Source: Apostichopus japonicus (taxonomy: Eukaryota; Echinodermata; Holothuroidea; Aspidochirotida; Stichopodidae). Taken from it: 64,000 nt of DNA. The first letter of the stretch is position 1; every line of letters starts with the position of its first letter. The position numbers and the translations under genes are program-made. Under the pieces are notes generated by a model that saw only the letters and a program-made list of their open reading frames with translations, was not told where the DNA came from and did no database searches. The stretch spans positions 18,814,054 to 18,878,053 of the forward strand of contig NC_092562.1 of the NCBI RefSeq assembly GCF_037975245.1, in the 5' to 3' direction. Below, in pieces: positions 10,621-24,718 of this stretch.

Positions 10621-13600
10621 TCAATTTTTTTGTTAATTTTTGAGAAAATAAATTCCTTCTACTAAAACATTCTTCAAATGCCATCAGAACGACTCATCAG
10701 GTTTCATTTCGATTGGTAAAATAAGAATTACGTAAATCAAGTCTTTCTCTAGCTTTCAAATTTATCTGGCTAATATGAACTAATCTAATCATATTACTCT
10801 CTCTTCATATATAAACAGCTAGGTACAGACCTAGATAAACTGTAATATTTATGATCTCAACAAGGTAACAAGCTACAGAGCAGCTCAGGGAATAAAATAT
10901 AGAGTTAAAATTTTGTGTCTAAGCAATTTTAAAGGCTCAAGAGCTCAACAGCTACAAAAGACCACTTTCAAGGATTTTTATCAGTCTTTTCAATGCCCTA
11001 CCTGTATTTCTTCTGCAAACAATTTTAAAACTTTAACAGCTGAATTTGCTAAAAAGGCAAGTTCTAAAGCATTAATATAACTTTTTAAATTGAAAGAATT
11101 CTCTAGTAAAATTTCTGAGAAATTGACTTACTGTACAAATTGAGAATAGCATTTGTAAAGGTTAACTGTAAGTTTATTCAATTACTTTTGTTTCATTTGT
11201 GCACCAATTTCCTTTGATATACTATAATTATACTGAAGGTATTTGTGACATTTTCATTAGAAATATTTCTTATGTTTTAGAAATTGGGGTGAAGAAAGAC
11301 CTCAACATATATTTCCTGCCTGTAACGAGCGACTGAATGAATTAAAGTAGGCCCTCGTGCCAATCACATATCACTCTGAATTTACAACTGCCCCAAAGCC
11401 AAATCAACAATATGCTTAACAACAGTGTAATAAATAAAAAGATGACCCAGCTATACAAACTGCTCTACAAAATTAGAAACTGTGGATCTGGATCTGTATA
11501 CGATTGTCTTGACATACTCAATGTTTCAATTCACTTTCATCTACACCCTACAAACACTGCATGGCCAGTCTCCTTCCTCCCCCCCCCCCCCTCCCCTACC
11601 CAGTCCTATCCCTCGATCCCACACATCACACATAAACGTAGCCTATTGTTCGATAGCATCAAAACAAATTGTTTTCAGTGACATTATAATTCCAATATTC
11701 ATTTTAAACATTTCGTTGTTGCATTGCGGCATAAATTGCAAACATTACAAGTCCTATGCCATAGGACTACCGACAGACATAATCTGTACATACTTTGACG
11801 CATTACAACGCACGGGAAGTTTTTCTTCCAATGGCAACTTTTAGAGAACTTTTCTCTGACCAACTTCAACCTGATTTAAGTTACAGTGTCACTGCAGTAC
11901 TTTAGCGAAACGCAAAACTTACCGCAAGTTTCTTCGATTGTCCTTAGATTGATGTTCCCATTCTTTCACCAGATGATTCTTTACTTGAAACAGTTTCCTT
12001 TGTCATTTAACAATACGTGATTTCAATGTTTTCGGAACCAAAGTTGCTATATCTAGAACTTAGGATCATTGATGTCCTACTTAATACTAATACTATTACT
12101 AATACTATCAGATTACGGTACACAGCTGTATCACAATACTTCGATCACCTTCGTGTGTATTACCGGTGAAGTGGTGAAAGCAGTAATGAATATTCATGCT
12201 CATAAATATGCATATACGGTATGGTGATCTTGTAGAGGCAGAAACTATTTATTGAAAGCAGTGTTCCATTTTGCAATGATAACACTGCAGAACTGTTGAT
12301 GAAACCTCGTTGATTATCTTTTCTTGGATCAGTCCGTGTGAGAGGTGTCGGGATTGAAATAGCTACAAATGGCATTCAATGTGCAGTTAATACTTTTTTT
12401 TCCAGGAATTACATTTCGAAATCGATACGGTGTAATGAAAATCTTGGGTTGTTAAGCATTTGCATTAGCAAAATTTTGTGCAAAATAGACAGATGGCAGA
12501 GTTTGGATTGAGTTACGTTAGGTTAAAAGAAAAGAAAAGAGCCATGGGAACTAAAGTTAATAATACATTATAGTACAAAGTAATGCAAAAAGAATTGTCA
12601 CTACTGGGAATGGTATACATGATCGTAAAAATGCCATGTATATATGTTAACGAGAATTTAATATAATTTCATTGTTCATCAATCCGCTATTTTTCAAGCA
12701 GGTATAGTTGTTCTTGCACTTCCCTGAGAGAATACAATAAAACCACAACTATGCACATTTTAAGTGTATTTGGTATGTAAAACGACTTGTGATTTGTGTC
12801 CCCCATCCCCCCTCACTCCCCCCCCCCCCCTCTCGGTGTATGCAGGTTATCTTACAGTTTCATCCATTCAGCAATCTTGATTCGTCTATGTTCCGTCGGA
12901 AAGGTCAAACCTTGACGAAGAAAGAAAACCAAATGCCAATATACTTTACCCCTCACCATCCCCTCCCCTTCCCTCCTCCCATTTTCCCTGGACTTTGGCT
13001 ACACTCGTTGCAGGTGATTACCTTCGCTACTACGGTAGCCGCTAAACACGGCCGTCATTTTAAAGAGAAGATATTCAGTCAGCCCTTAATATATTATTGG
13101 CAAAATCATGCACGCTTCACTGAAAAGAAAAACCGCAACTATGTCATTTTAGTACGTCATTTATTGAGAATTCATATTAATGACCTGTTTAGTCGTAACC
13201 GTTGCTTCAAATTGATATCGTGCTCCATTCCTATTTGTTTAGACTATATACTGACTAGGCTAGACTATGCTGATCTCATAGAAGACTCCCGCATAATAAA
13301 TAGAAACATGCACCAAAAGAAGTCGTTTGTTTGTTAAATGGTTTACGACATTTGTTTTCCATCTCTCTAAAATAACCCTAATTTTAGGACTGGACTACCA
13401 TATATACCGAAGACATCATCTTATTCATAGTCGATTAGGCCTGGTCGAGATAGCTGTCATAATGCGTGCTTAAACATTAAATATATAAATATGGACTTCA
13501 TGAACACCAAACAAATACATCAAAATATTATTAGTTAACACTTTATTGGGGGGGGGGGGGGATAGCGGGAGATATCAACAGGTATATCAACATGTATATC

Positions 13601-14480
13601 AACAGGTAGCATTGACTTACATACTAAATCGCAAAAGTAATGTGGTCTCTATAAGTCTCATAAAAGTTCTCACTAGCTAAACGCTACACCCATCACTGGA
13701 TAGCTGAAAAGTTGGCCTTTCACGCTACTATCAATTTCCATATCAAAAAAGAAGTTCTCCTATACTGCATTTTGGCACTATTACTGAAGGAGAACATCCG
13801 TGCGGATTAATATAGTCTCTACCATATAGGAGTATGTCACCAACGTTATACGGAAGTTCTTCTCCATACTGGTTTAAGAAATGAAATATCGCCACCACTA
13901 GAACAGTGCGGCGAACCATATATAGTCGGACACTACAGTACTATACTGCTTGTCCTTGTCAAACTTGAAATACACAGTCAAAGCAGGAAAAACTCGTATG
14001 TTTGCATTTCGGTCTATATTTAACTTCCGATATGTTGATCTGTTGGTTTTGTATGATAGACTAGGAAGTTCAGCCACTTAAACTGTTGAATCAATATGTA
14101 ACCCGAAACTTTAGTAGGGATATTTTCTTTCAAATAGCCAAACATTACTCTATACGGTGAACTGATGAACACTAAGGTTTCGAAAGATTCTATGTTCAAA
14201 ATTGTGTAGGACCGTGTGATCACAGTAGAAATGAACCTTCACCCTCGGATCATGCGTAGAAACCTATGTATATATTTTGGAAGGCAGTAGTGGTACTCAC
14301 ATAGTTCACATGTATTTGCATGTATGTTTGTATTCTAGATACAAGCAGGAACTCGCGCAGAAGCCTCATTGGTTTATCAAAACCGCAAGCTGACCGAAGT
14401 CAGTCTCTTACATTCATATTTAACGTCCTTGATTATGAATTGTCAACAACTCTGTAACTGGACAACATACATTAATATTT
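10621..14480. other. Intergenic stretch without recognisable genes
   Basis: AT-rich sequence with long mononucleotide C or G runs near 11579, 12820 and 13548. The longest frame here (12789-13337, 182 codons) runs through two poly-C tracts, begins without an ATG of good context and has no recognisable domain. I treat it as chance. Confidence 0.55.
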
Positions 14481-14560
14481 GAGTGACTCGAACCGGGGAC
14501 CTTATGATTTGAAGGCACCGGCGTTAACCATTGAGCTAACACTTCTTAACATCGTTATGG
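14481..14560 (-). mobile_element. tRNA-derived SINE head or tRNA relic
   Basis: On the minus strand a tRNA-like A box (AGCTCAATGG, plus 14528-14537) is followed by a B box (GGTTCGAGTC, plus 14485-14494). This is the spacing of an internal RNA polymerase III promoter. The acceptor and T stems do not pair well, so it is not an intact tRNA gene. It is probably the head of a SINE. Confidence 0.55.
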
Positions 14561-14597
14561 TAACACATAACATCGTAACACATAACATCGTTATGGT

Positions 14598-14680
14598 CAT
14601 ACGGGACTGGGGTTGAGGGTGGCTCAAGTTTTTGGGGTTTTCAACTTTTCATGCCCAGGCTCTCTATATATCTTGGGGGA
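14598..14680 (+). repeat. Diverged fragment of the 1.8/21.8-kb dispersed repeat
   Basis: It shares gggactggggttgag and the (c)atgcccagg..tcttggg segment, in the same order, with the copy at 21860-21935, separated by diverged bases. It lies directly beside the tRNA-like sequence, so the two may be parts of one SINE. Confidence 0.45.
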
Positions 14681-15474
14681 CAATTCTTAAAGACTAATTG
14701 CCTGTTTTGTTGAGAAATGACATATCAACAAGTAAGTTCCTCAGAAAAATATTCTGTAACTTTACTCCATTATGTAAGAAATGAAACAGCGCCATTAATT
14801 GAACAGCTCTTCGAAGCATGGCGTCAAACCCTATAATATTGCCTTGTCATTTTTGAAACCACAATGAACTTGTTATTTAAGGTCATATATAACACCAAAG
14901 TTTGCATTTCGGTCGGTATATTTTTTTCTTCTGTTATGTTGATCTGTATAGTGGTTCATGTCATGGACTAGGTAATATGCCAGCTACTTATGATTGTTGA
15001 ATATTTGATATAAATGGCTCATTTTTTTCAATATGAAGCAGTCAATGTGCGTTTGACTGGTAACGTTTCCCAAACCAAAACTCAAAATAAGGATGACAAT
15101 AGTTCCAAAAGAAAAAGGGATCTCTGCTCGTTCACCAATAATGGAAGTTAATGATTTCATATTTTCATACATTTCGTCGCCCGTACACTACCCACTCTTG
15201 TTCATATTAGTATTAACGATGGGTAAAACGAAAAGTGAAAATTGCTTCAGTCTTTATAATAACAGTTGCACATATTCAAGTTAATAAGAAACCTTTTTCA
15301 GTATCGAATATATATAGCAAAAATGTATAAGGCACGAAAAAAACTCGCTAAAAGCTGGTTTAAGACAACACAGGCGTGCGTGTTTGACCTCTAAACCTAA
15401 TTTCGGTTTCTTTGGAAGGGAAAAATTCCAGTATTGCACCCCCCCCCCCCTTCAGTCCATTAGCGGCCCGTTCA

Positions 15475-16215
15475 GCGTTTTTACAAAACCTTTACCAAAG
15501 CCAATGGCAGGCCAACTGCGACTTCCGGGGGTATAAGACTGGTGGTCTACCTAGACGACATCCTATAGTGTATAAACCAGGTCCCTGTAAGGTTAAGGGA
15601 TGAAATGCCACTTGGCAAAATGCATGCATGTTGGAGAGCTTAGTGTTCATGGTAAACCTAAAGAAATATGTCTTCACCCCTAGCAGGAATATAGTTTTCC
15701 TGAGTGTAGAAATAAATTCCATGAACCTACAAATCACCTTTCCACAGATCAATATATTCCTATATAGTAAACAGGGGCATACAAAAATAGAGGTGGACTC
15801 TTCTGGAACCACGAAAATATCATCCCTCTGCCCCTTTTGGTAAAATAGGTGACTTTCCCTGCAACAAGTTATAGTGATTACCTAGTATAACAAATTAGAG
15901 TGTCTTCCTAAAGTGAAGCAGGATAGCAAGGTATTCATATCTCATTTGAAGAGGTTGGTACTGCCTCTATATTGCTCGGTGGATTAAAGGCATCTTAGAC
16001 GCTGTGGGTATATTGATACCTCAATCTTCACAGCGCAAGCACTTCTGCAGCCATGACAAAAGGTGTGGCCGTTGCAGATATTATTACAGGGTGGGAGACT
16101 GGTCTAGGGTATCTACATTCAAATCTCTCTACCTAAATCAGGTCTCATCTTATGCTGGTTTAGCGCCATTCATTTTCTCATCAGAGGTAAGTGAAGCTTT
16201 GAAACCACACCTGCT
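15475..16215 (+). pseudogene. DIRS-like retrotransposon reverse transcriptase, decayed
   Basis: A frame around 15530-15565 reads GIRLVVYLDDIL. It contains the YLDD catalytic core (15548-15559) of a reverse transcriptase and is then stopped at 15566. After a gap the next frame (15628 onward) has LESLVFMVNLKKYVFTPSR, which resembles the segment that follows the active site in DIRS-type and related polymerases. Further frames near 16080-16200 (YYR, then FSSEVSEALK) fit the connection and RNase H region. Stops and frame changes, for example at the G run 15527-15531, show that it is dead. No termini were found. A gypsy-like origin is possible but less likely. Confidence 0.65.
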
Positions 16216-18021
16216 ATATCTTGTGCAGCGCTCTGTATAGTATAATTTGCAATGTATACAAGGTACTTTGTACCTGCCATAAAAAATTGAATTATATCAA
16301 AGGGGTACAAACAATATATAGGCTTAAAAAGTTTCCATCCTCACCCACCCTATTTGTGAATATCATATGTTTTGTTTTTCCTTTTGTAATTATGGATAGT
16401 TTTCTCTTCCGTTTAATCTCAGGAACAGTCCTGAGGGTTTGAAGAATGGAATGCAATGGAAGATGTTTCCTTTATACATGGTTGTGTGTAGTAATGCTTA
16501 AATTTGTTTTTAACTTAATCTATAAAAAAAATTTAAATAAAAAAGTTCTCCACTTTCGACATCTTTGTTGTTCTATGTTGTTCAAAAGAAGAAAGAGAAA
16601 ACTTTGTGAAGACGTTCAATCCCTGATTGTCTTTGTCTTCTTTTTGGTCTACCTGTTACATAGCCCCTTTTCAGTGTTTTCCATCGGCTCGTTCGTAACA
16701 TTCAGGAGCCAACAAAGTTGAGGTAGAGGTCATTGACTGAAGGCATCAGCCTAATAGAAGGTATTGCTTCGCCTTTTTTATTCTTAGACTTCAGTGTCAG
16801 GTTCACTAGATTTCTAGCAGTGATTTTTTATTGTCAATAAATTTTAACTGGTCAGTAATTTGCTCATCACGATAACCCCTTGTCCTGATCTATTTTCATG
16901 ACAGCTGGCAATTTTCACATGAAAAGCATATCACAGTCGATCTTAAAGTAATAGGCTATCTTAGTGAGTTCTGTAAGTTGGTGATATCGCCTTAATTATA
17001 CTACCATTTGAACATCCATTTTGTTATTCTATGGGAAGAGTCGTATCATTCTATCACCATTTGAGCATCCCGCACGCTTAGGTACTCCAACGACTTTCCG
17101 CGAAATTCATCATGGGAGTGGCTAAGAAAACATACACGCTTAATGCGCAATACATACAACGGTACAATGAAGCATTCAAGCGGTCACGTGTACAAATGGC
17201 TGTACAAACGCAGAGTCACTCTACACGGCGTCTCCTTAATGGCAATTGCATTATCACATAGGAATGGTAGGAACAATTAGTCTAAATGTACCATGTTAGA
17301 TGCTAGAAGTCATTCTGGAAACATACGCCAGAAAATAAGATAATTTGCTAATACAATTAATTAAACAACCAAATGATAATATTGAAGTTCGAATGTGATT
17401 CACCACTTTATATGTATTATATACACGTGTTTGTATAGAATCTGTTTACAACTAACGGCGCGTATCGCGAACGCATGCATATATAATACACGCGTTGACT
17501 GCACACATACAGCTGAATAGACACGCGCGCCTATTAATGTAAACCCTCGGTTCGAAATTCGTGCGTCTTATGCACATTGAATGAAACGGGCTAGCTCTAA
17601 GCTATTTTTGTTTCATTCGAAGCTTGTTTGTCAAGACACTAGCTGTTGAAATCTGTATCAATGTCGTTTTCAACAAAAACCTGCCGTAGAAAATCAACAC
17701 GGTCCCTGTGTAGGCTATAGGCCTACGACTTTCACTAACTTGTTCATCCATATACGAAGACAGTCGTTGAAACATAAAAAACGAATTAGTAGTTTCATGA
17801 CAGAAGCTTCGCTCCCAAATGATGTAAAAGATCTCGATGTATAATGGTTTATACGGTGGTTACAGCTATGTAATATACGTGTCTCATGGCGTAATCGTTA
17901 AATTGTGTCCTCTTTTAATTATTAAGGTCATATTCGATTTGGAAAAAAAAATGATCATAACTTGATAAAGACCTGACATCCAAATGTTTTCCAAGACGTG
18001 ATCCAATTAATAAACATAACT

Positions 18022-18056
<35 letters not shown>

Positions 18057-18130
18057 CTGTGAGTCAACTACTTCGTCTATACTGCAAAAAACCTGTGTAT
18101 TTAAATATGTCAAAGTCAGTGTATAGCCTA
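16216..18130. other. No gene seen; CpG-richer block at 17040-17580
   Basis: The region 17040-17580 has many more CpG dinucleotides than its surroundings (cgcgaacgc, acacgcgcgcc, ggcgcgtatcgcg) and a TATA-like catatataata at 17480. It could be a promoter or CpG-rich island, but no transcript can be supported. A (GA) microsatellite lies at 18023-18052. Confidence 0.4.
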
Positions 18131-18136
18131 TCGTAT

Positions 18137-18207
18137 CGATCCAAGCATGGATCTTCTCCAGAGGCTTACTCTCAAGTTAGCCTGAGAAGAAGATCTTGCT
18201 AGGATCG
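18137..18207 (+). other. Hairpin of pre-microRNA size
   Basis: The arms CGATCC-A-AGCA-TG-GATCTTCT and AGAAGATC-T-TGCT-A-GGATCG pair with small interruptions. An inner AGGCT/AGCCT stem leaves a 12-nt loop. That gives about 23 base pairs in 71 nt. The shape suits a microRNA precursor, but I recognise no known microRNA and the function is unproven. It could also be the relic of a fold-back repeat. Confidence 0.35.
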
Positions 18208-18856
18208 AAATCATCTTAACTTATACAAATGAACATGATTATTATAAGCTTCAAATTAGGAGATGATCTCGGTAAGATTAGGAAAGCAACAACGTGACTT
18301 CTACGTTAAAAATATTCTCTGCGGAATGTCCACCCATGGGCTAATTCCGCACTTGTGCTGTGCATGGTTATACACATAGTTTGTTTTGGGGGGGATTTTT
18401 TTCATAAAGAATTATTCCCGCGTGGATATTCTCTGTAGGCTACACAGCAATTATAAACACATATTATTGTATTTGTTCATTTGACTATAACGTGGTTTCG
18501 TTTACCTTAAGAAACGATATAGGCCTACGCAACAGTCAACCCTCGGTGTCTCTAAGGAAGTTGATATTGTATATACGTTGTACTTGAACCCAGTTATATT
18601 CATTACACAATGTATACCAGTAACATCCATATCTAATTTAATAGCCTGTATAGCATATGCGGGTTGTACCACGTTTTTGGCTTTCATCATTTGCCAAGGA
18701 ATGAACAGAAAATACAACAATTTGGACTGTTTTTACTTGCGCTTACGTTTTCTGACTGGATGGTAAGTAACAACTTTTTAGTATGCTCCTTTTGTTTCTG
18801 ACGCTCAGTGGCGGTTCGGTTGGACTTGCAGGTGCAGGGGTGTGAAGGGGGGGGGG

Positions 18857-19260
<404 letters not shown>

Positions 19261-19261
19261 T

Positions 19262-21790
19262 ATCAATATTTTTTTTGTCTGTAATAAACGCAAAATCGAC
19301 ATATTGCTTTAAATTAATAAGTAACGAGCGGTCGACTTTCCACGATGGTTTCTATATATTCAATTGCCATCCCGAAGCTCATCAGTCAATACATTTGACA
19401 TTTATCACTGCGGATCACTTTGGCAACCACCAATAGGAGAGAATTATCGCTAAGAGTTTACTTGTTTTTGTTTTCTGAAGGGTGTTCCCATTAATTATTC
19501 CCCCGTCAGTTTGCTTACCAAACAAACATAGAAGGAAATACAGAGGTAAAAAGTGCAAATTCGCTTTACCATTTAGCATGCATCTCTATCACAGTCTGTG
19601 AGACGCCGAAATAGCAGCCATCTAATTGAGAAATTTTGCCGTTTGTCGATGTGATCGCGATTTGCGCGGAACATACTTATACAGAAAAAGGAGTGGAATG
19701 TGTCTCGTTGATAGATGTTCAATATACATGGCACATCTGTGTATCTCCTGAAGGCAAGTTTAAACTTTTGTTTTACTTTGTCTTTAGATAAAAATAGAAT
19801 GATTATAATAAGAAGCATGCAGAAAGAGAAATCGAAATATCAAGACACGTCAGTATAAATAAATCACTTTACTTTCAATTTTGTCATAAATTCGCAATCT
19901 TCTGGATTCGTCTTTTTTCGCTTATAGTTCTTTAGGTTTGTCTCATCTTTAGTTTTCGTCACTTTGGAGTTCGTTTTTAAGTGTTTGTCCTTATCTTTTT
20001 CGTGCTTTTCTGGTGTACACCTTTTGTGGGCGTTGAGATGTCCATTTTATTTTCTGGCGTGTTGAATGATGTCAATATTTACATCCACATATTGAGCAGG
20101 AAGACCGGGGTCCGAGTTTCGGTCGATGCTGGAAGCTTTTTTCACAGTTCTATACTTTCCGACCCATTGACCAACAAAGTCAAACTCTTCTTCTGCAGAG
20201 CGTGCACGCATGCGCGGTTAATTGGTTTCTGTAACATCAGTTGCCAAAGTGAGGTCCTTCTTTCACCGTTATAGTGTCGTGTTTTTTAACGTGATTTTGA
20301 ACTGTAGCTAATTTCAGTGAAAATAATTACCAAGTTGGTGAAATATTAATCACGTGATCAATCTTTTATATAGCTATAAGTATTTCACCAATGAGCTGCC
20401 GTCTTTCCGTCAATGCAGCTGTTAAGTGAGCGACTCGTCGTTTGGAATTTTAAAAATTAGGTCATCTTTAAACAGACGAGTGATAACAGGTTATATCGCA
20501 AATGCGAATTTTGTTATCGCTTTATTTTCTGAAAGGAGCGAAAGTCCTTCGAAATTGACATTGTTGTTCTGAGATAGCAAAACGGTTGTCTGGAAGAACA
20601 TGCAGTTAGTTAGAGAATCGTACAATTTGGCGTCCCATATAAACAGTATACTGTCGGATCTTTGCGCTGTTGGGAAGTGTTCAACTCACTGTATATACAA
20701 AGAACTTTGAAATACAACAATTTGACCGGATTTTGATATCCCTGGACCTGCTAGAATAAATACGGAAACACCGTGTTAGATCAGGTATGATTTATGATAA
20801 ATCGTTGTAGAAATATATTTGTAATCTTTATTTTTTTTTTTCATTCCGACATTTTTGGGGGAAGTACGTATATGTATGCTCTTGAACACTGACATATATA
20901 CGAATAACAGGTTGTGAATCCACCGGAGCGTGGTTTAACACATAATTCTTTTTTAGTTTTGAAAATTAGAATTTATGAAGGTCGCATGCAGACAGTCCTT
21001 ACAATGTTTATATTCCCAGTTAAAGTTTGTTTGAACAGTTTCGCCGTTGTTTACTCAAAGTGTATAAACTCCGATGAAAATACTCGGGAAGAGAGAGAGA
21101 GAGGTGAAGAACTACGCACGTCATGGACCGTTGTATCGTTAAAAATATAACGAAAAAGAAATGCATATAGACTGACTGGAGAATGCTGATAATTTACTTC
21201 ATAAATTGGATGATCTAACTTTTTAGGATGAGAATATTGCTCGGGCTGGATCTTCACTCATCTGAATGATCTTGAAAGCTTTAAAGGTTTCTCGACTTTG
21301 GGGGGGGGGGGGAGTGGTGGGGGCGTCATCAGTTAAGAATGCCTAATTTCTTGGTGACTGCAGGACTAAAGGTCTATACTTGCTTTGCAACATTCTGTCA
21401 TGGTGATTAATCACGCCTCTGGTTGTCTATATTTGAAGTATTTCGACCGTGTTTAATTATGACTATAAAAAAGAACTACAAGAAAGCCAGTCCACAGTAA
21501 GGTTCAGATTTCTTGGAAGTAATTAAAGCTTAACCAAAAAATAAGAAGAAGAAATATAAGAAGAAAAAAATAAAAAGCTTTAACATGTTTAGGAATATCA
21601 GTTTGTGTCAAGCAATTGAATCGTAAAAGTATATAGTATACACATCCACGTTTAATTCATATGAGACTTTCTTGTTGTTTTCACAATTGGCTCAGTATAC
21701 AATCAGATATTTAAAGTTCGTTGCTGTCAGTTTTAACCACCACGGAGTGCATGGTCTAAAAAGTGTTTGTATGTCAATAATCGACTGTGT
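19262..21790. other. No gene seen
   Basis: AT-rich sequence with several frames of 60-100 codons lacking recognisable domains or convincing splice borders. A G13 run at 21299-21312 and a short GA run at 21091-21105 are the only notable simple repeats. Confidence 0.5.
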
Positions 21791-21950
21791 AGTATCTATT
21801 CCCTTTCGAGGGAAATGGTGATGCACATGCACCCGACGATGATCACACAGTCACAGTCCCGATTTAAGGGGACTGGGGTTAAGAGCGGATAAGTCGTTCG
21901 GTAGTTTGGTTTTCGTGCCCAGGTTCTTTCCTGGGCGACTTTTTTTTTAA
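21790..21950 (+). repeat. Dispersed repeat, copy 2
   Basis: It is the reverse complement of 1786-1945 with roughly 90 percent identity by eye. It carries a ttccctttcgagggaa palindrome at the left and a gcccaggttctttcctgggc hairpin followed by a T run at the right. The terminal T run and hairpin suggest an RNA-polymerase-III-type transcript or SINE. Confidence 0.75.
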
Positions 21951-22082
21951 ATTATAGTCAATGATCGACTACATTCCTGACTAAGAAATAAGTAACACCT
22001 TTTGGAACTTTGACGTCGAAAGTAGACTTCATATATTTGTTGATCGAATTAAGGGAATGCGTGGACGTTATGTCAATTATAA

Positions 22083-22607
22083 CAGCGGCGTAATACTTTG
22101 GGTGGTGGTGTGGGGTGTTGAGAGGGCGGGGGGGGGAGAATCAAGAGCTTTGGAGCCATAAGGGCCCCTCGGCGGAGCCTTACAACGGCACGGTGAACAC
22201 ATTACATTGAGTTCACACGTGAATGGTTCAATATAATCAAGTGGATGTGGGAACGGAAGTTTCATGCGCAATTTAGTGCGTTTATGTTGAGAAATGTCAT
22301 GTCTACGGTCTATACAACAAAACATGCCATTAAGTTATAACATACCAACCTGCTCCTTATATGTTTCTTTTTTTTCTGGTTTTATCTTTTTCTCCCCAAT
22401 CTACTTGTATGATATTTTCTAAAGTTGAAGAGGTAAATAATGGGGGCTCATGCACACTGTAGATTCGATTAAACTATCCTCACTCAAAAAGGGGACCCCA
22501 TTGAAAAGAATCCTGACCCTCAGCGAATAGTTACTCAATGCTTCCTCTTACGAGGCCCATCCAAGCATTGGCCCTGGGAGACACCCAAGTTAATCGTTAC
22601 GCCGCTG
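22083..22607. mobile_element. TIR element, 525 bp, no clear target duplication
   Basis: The left end CAGCGGCGTAA and the right end TTACGCCGCTG are a perfect 11-bp inverted repeat in the style of the hAT-like elements nearby. The flanks (aattataa and cgtcaaga) do not match, so the duplication has decayed or one end is wrong. There is no transposase frame. Confidence 0.6.
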
Positions 22608-23195
22608 CGTCAAGAATTTCTCTATATGCACATTATTTTGGCCCCTGGTAATGGTACATAGGACGTGTATATTCGGGTCATACATTTATATTCGGGTCAT
22701 ACCTTGCACACAACCCCGCTATATACAGTCGGTGAGGCACTTCAAAATATTTGTTTCTCTCCGTCAGTTTATAGGAGAGTGGGAAGGCATGCTCGGAAGG
22801 GGAGGGGGTGGGGTGGGTGGTTGCCAAACTCTGGGCATCCGTAGTTTGCGTTGTGTTGATTCTTTTGTGTCATTCTGACCAAATCAAGCGGTGCTTTTAA
22901 AGGGACACGAACGTAACCACCAAATTTTGCTTATATGTCTGACTATGTTGATCCGTTTAGGAGATGTGCTGCTTTAAATGTTGTATCTGGAAAGCTGTTA
23001 TTTTGTAACAAAGTGATCTAAGAAAAGAAAAAACAAAAACAAAACGTAAAAACAAAAATTCAGCTCACTTCGCTCAATGATGTCCATCTTTAGACTTAGT
23101 CAAGTCGTTAAACTTGTATGTGAAGAAACATTAAATCTCTATGATATATCCCAAATGGAATCAGAATTTTCACATCTGTTTTAGTGAGTTGGTCA

Positions 23196-24718
23196 CAGCG
23201 ACGTAGCCAGGAATTTGAAAGGGGGGAGCATTTTTTGCGACTGATATGGATTTTCAAAATTGTAGGCACGACTATCTGAGCGGAGCGCCACCATCGGTTG
23301 GCGCGGAGCGTACAAGAAAATTTTTGGTTTTACAAAGCCCCCAGATGGCCGGAAACGGCCCTTCCCGAGTGTTCATTCTGGTTCCATGGCCTCTTGCTAA
23401 CTTGAGACACCTCATTCAATATCACCTTTAAACCAAAAAAAAAACAAACGAGTTAAAATAGTACGTAATTCAATACTACATAATGTTCGGTATTTAAAAT
23501 TAGCAAAGTACATGTACAGAGTAGTCTTACTTTTCAACTGCTGATACTTGTAGATACATATATAGATAGGCCAGAAATGTCTTTGATACAACTATAGCCA
23601 GTAATTGTCTTTGTTACAACTGTAAATGTTTAAGTTAGCCTAATATAAGAGAAGGCGAGAGCTATCCGACGATTGCCATCTGATGCAAATTTCTCAACTG
23701 TTTTCTCAAGGCTGAAATATTATCTGCGTAAACGGGTTCTTAACTAGATGTTAAAAAAACTGACAAGATCGGATTCTAGACTTTTTCGGCGGGTAGAGTG
23801 TTGAATGAAACGGCACGCGATAGAAATGACAGCCTAAATTAGAAGACTAGGTCACCTAATTTAGCCATATTCTTGCTACGTTCATTTCAATAGTTATTCC
23901 TGTCTGGACTCTTAAACTCGTCCAGCAAGCTTATGGATTTGAAATATGGGTGTTTTTAAAAAAGATAACTTGGCCAAAAAAAGTGTAGGCCCGGGCCTAC
24001 AGTGCTACATACTGGCTACGCCCCTGATCACGGATATCATATTATCAGCAGATTTTGTTTCCTGTTTGAATTCTTTTACATGCTCTTTTACATAATATAT
24101 CAGAAACACAAACATAGTGCTCTTTTACAATTTTTCCAGTAGGATGATTCTTGTTTATTGTCCAATGTCTGGACTTTAATACATTTGACTAACGTAACTG
24201 ATGGACAATATAAACTTTCATATTTTGTAATATAGCCAGATAGGCAGTGGCCTAAAAACAAATATCGTTATCGTTAGCAGTGTAATAATTATTTAAAGGA
24301 AGTGCGTATCACGTACGATTGCTATAGCTTAGCTTCATAACATGCTATTCGTGCACAACTTAGGACGAATCATAGAAAGGATGAAAACGAACGTTGTTGA
24401 CGTTGTTGCGCATACGGTTCGTGACATTCCATAGAGTGCGGTTAGGTAGGCAATATGTATTTTATTACGCAGTGGCCAACTGTAGGCTTGTAATAGGCTA
24501 TAGGCTAAATTTAGCTAATTGCATCTGCCAAACTAAGTTAGTAGTTGAATCAGTAGGCGTGAATGTTACTACGATTATAACCGAGTTAACGGAGCTGACG
24601 AGTATTCAATATCAAAAGATCACTGACAAAATACCATGCTAAAAAAACAACAAAAATCGACACTGAAAGGGGGGAGCGGTCGCTCCCCCTGCTCCCCCCC
24701 CCCCTGGCTACGTCCCTG
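23196..24718. mobile_element. hAT-like element, 1523 bp, with perfect 8-bp duplication
   Basis: The left end CAGCGACGTAGCCAGG and the right end CCTGGCTACGTCCCTG are inverted repeats with one mismatch in 16. The flanks are a perfect 8-bp duplication, gttggtca, at 23188-23195 and 24719-24726. The interior 23266-23370 carries the gagcggagcgccacca..ggcgcggagcgtacaagaaaattttt module found in the nested elements at 7.7-8.4 kb. A second right-end-like motif (ggctacgcccctg) at 24012-24027 suggests an internal older insertion. No transposase is seen. Confidence 0.87.

Noticed and set aside
12789-13337. Longest plus-strand frame in the left half (182 codons)
   Set aside because: It runs through two poly-C tracts, lacks a good ATG context and contains no recognisable domain; the length is explained by C-rich sequence having few stops.
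24394-24642. 82-codon frame inside the 23.2-kb element, considered as a transposase remnant
   Set aside because: No hAT dimerisation or catalytic motif is visible and the composition looks random.
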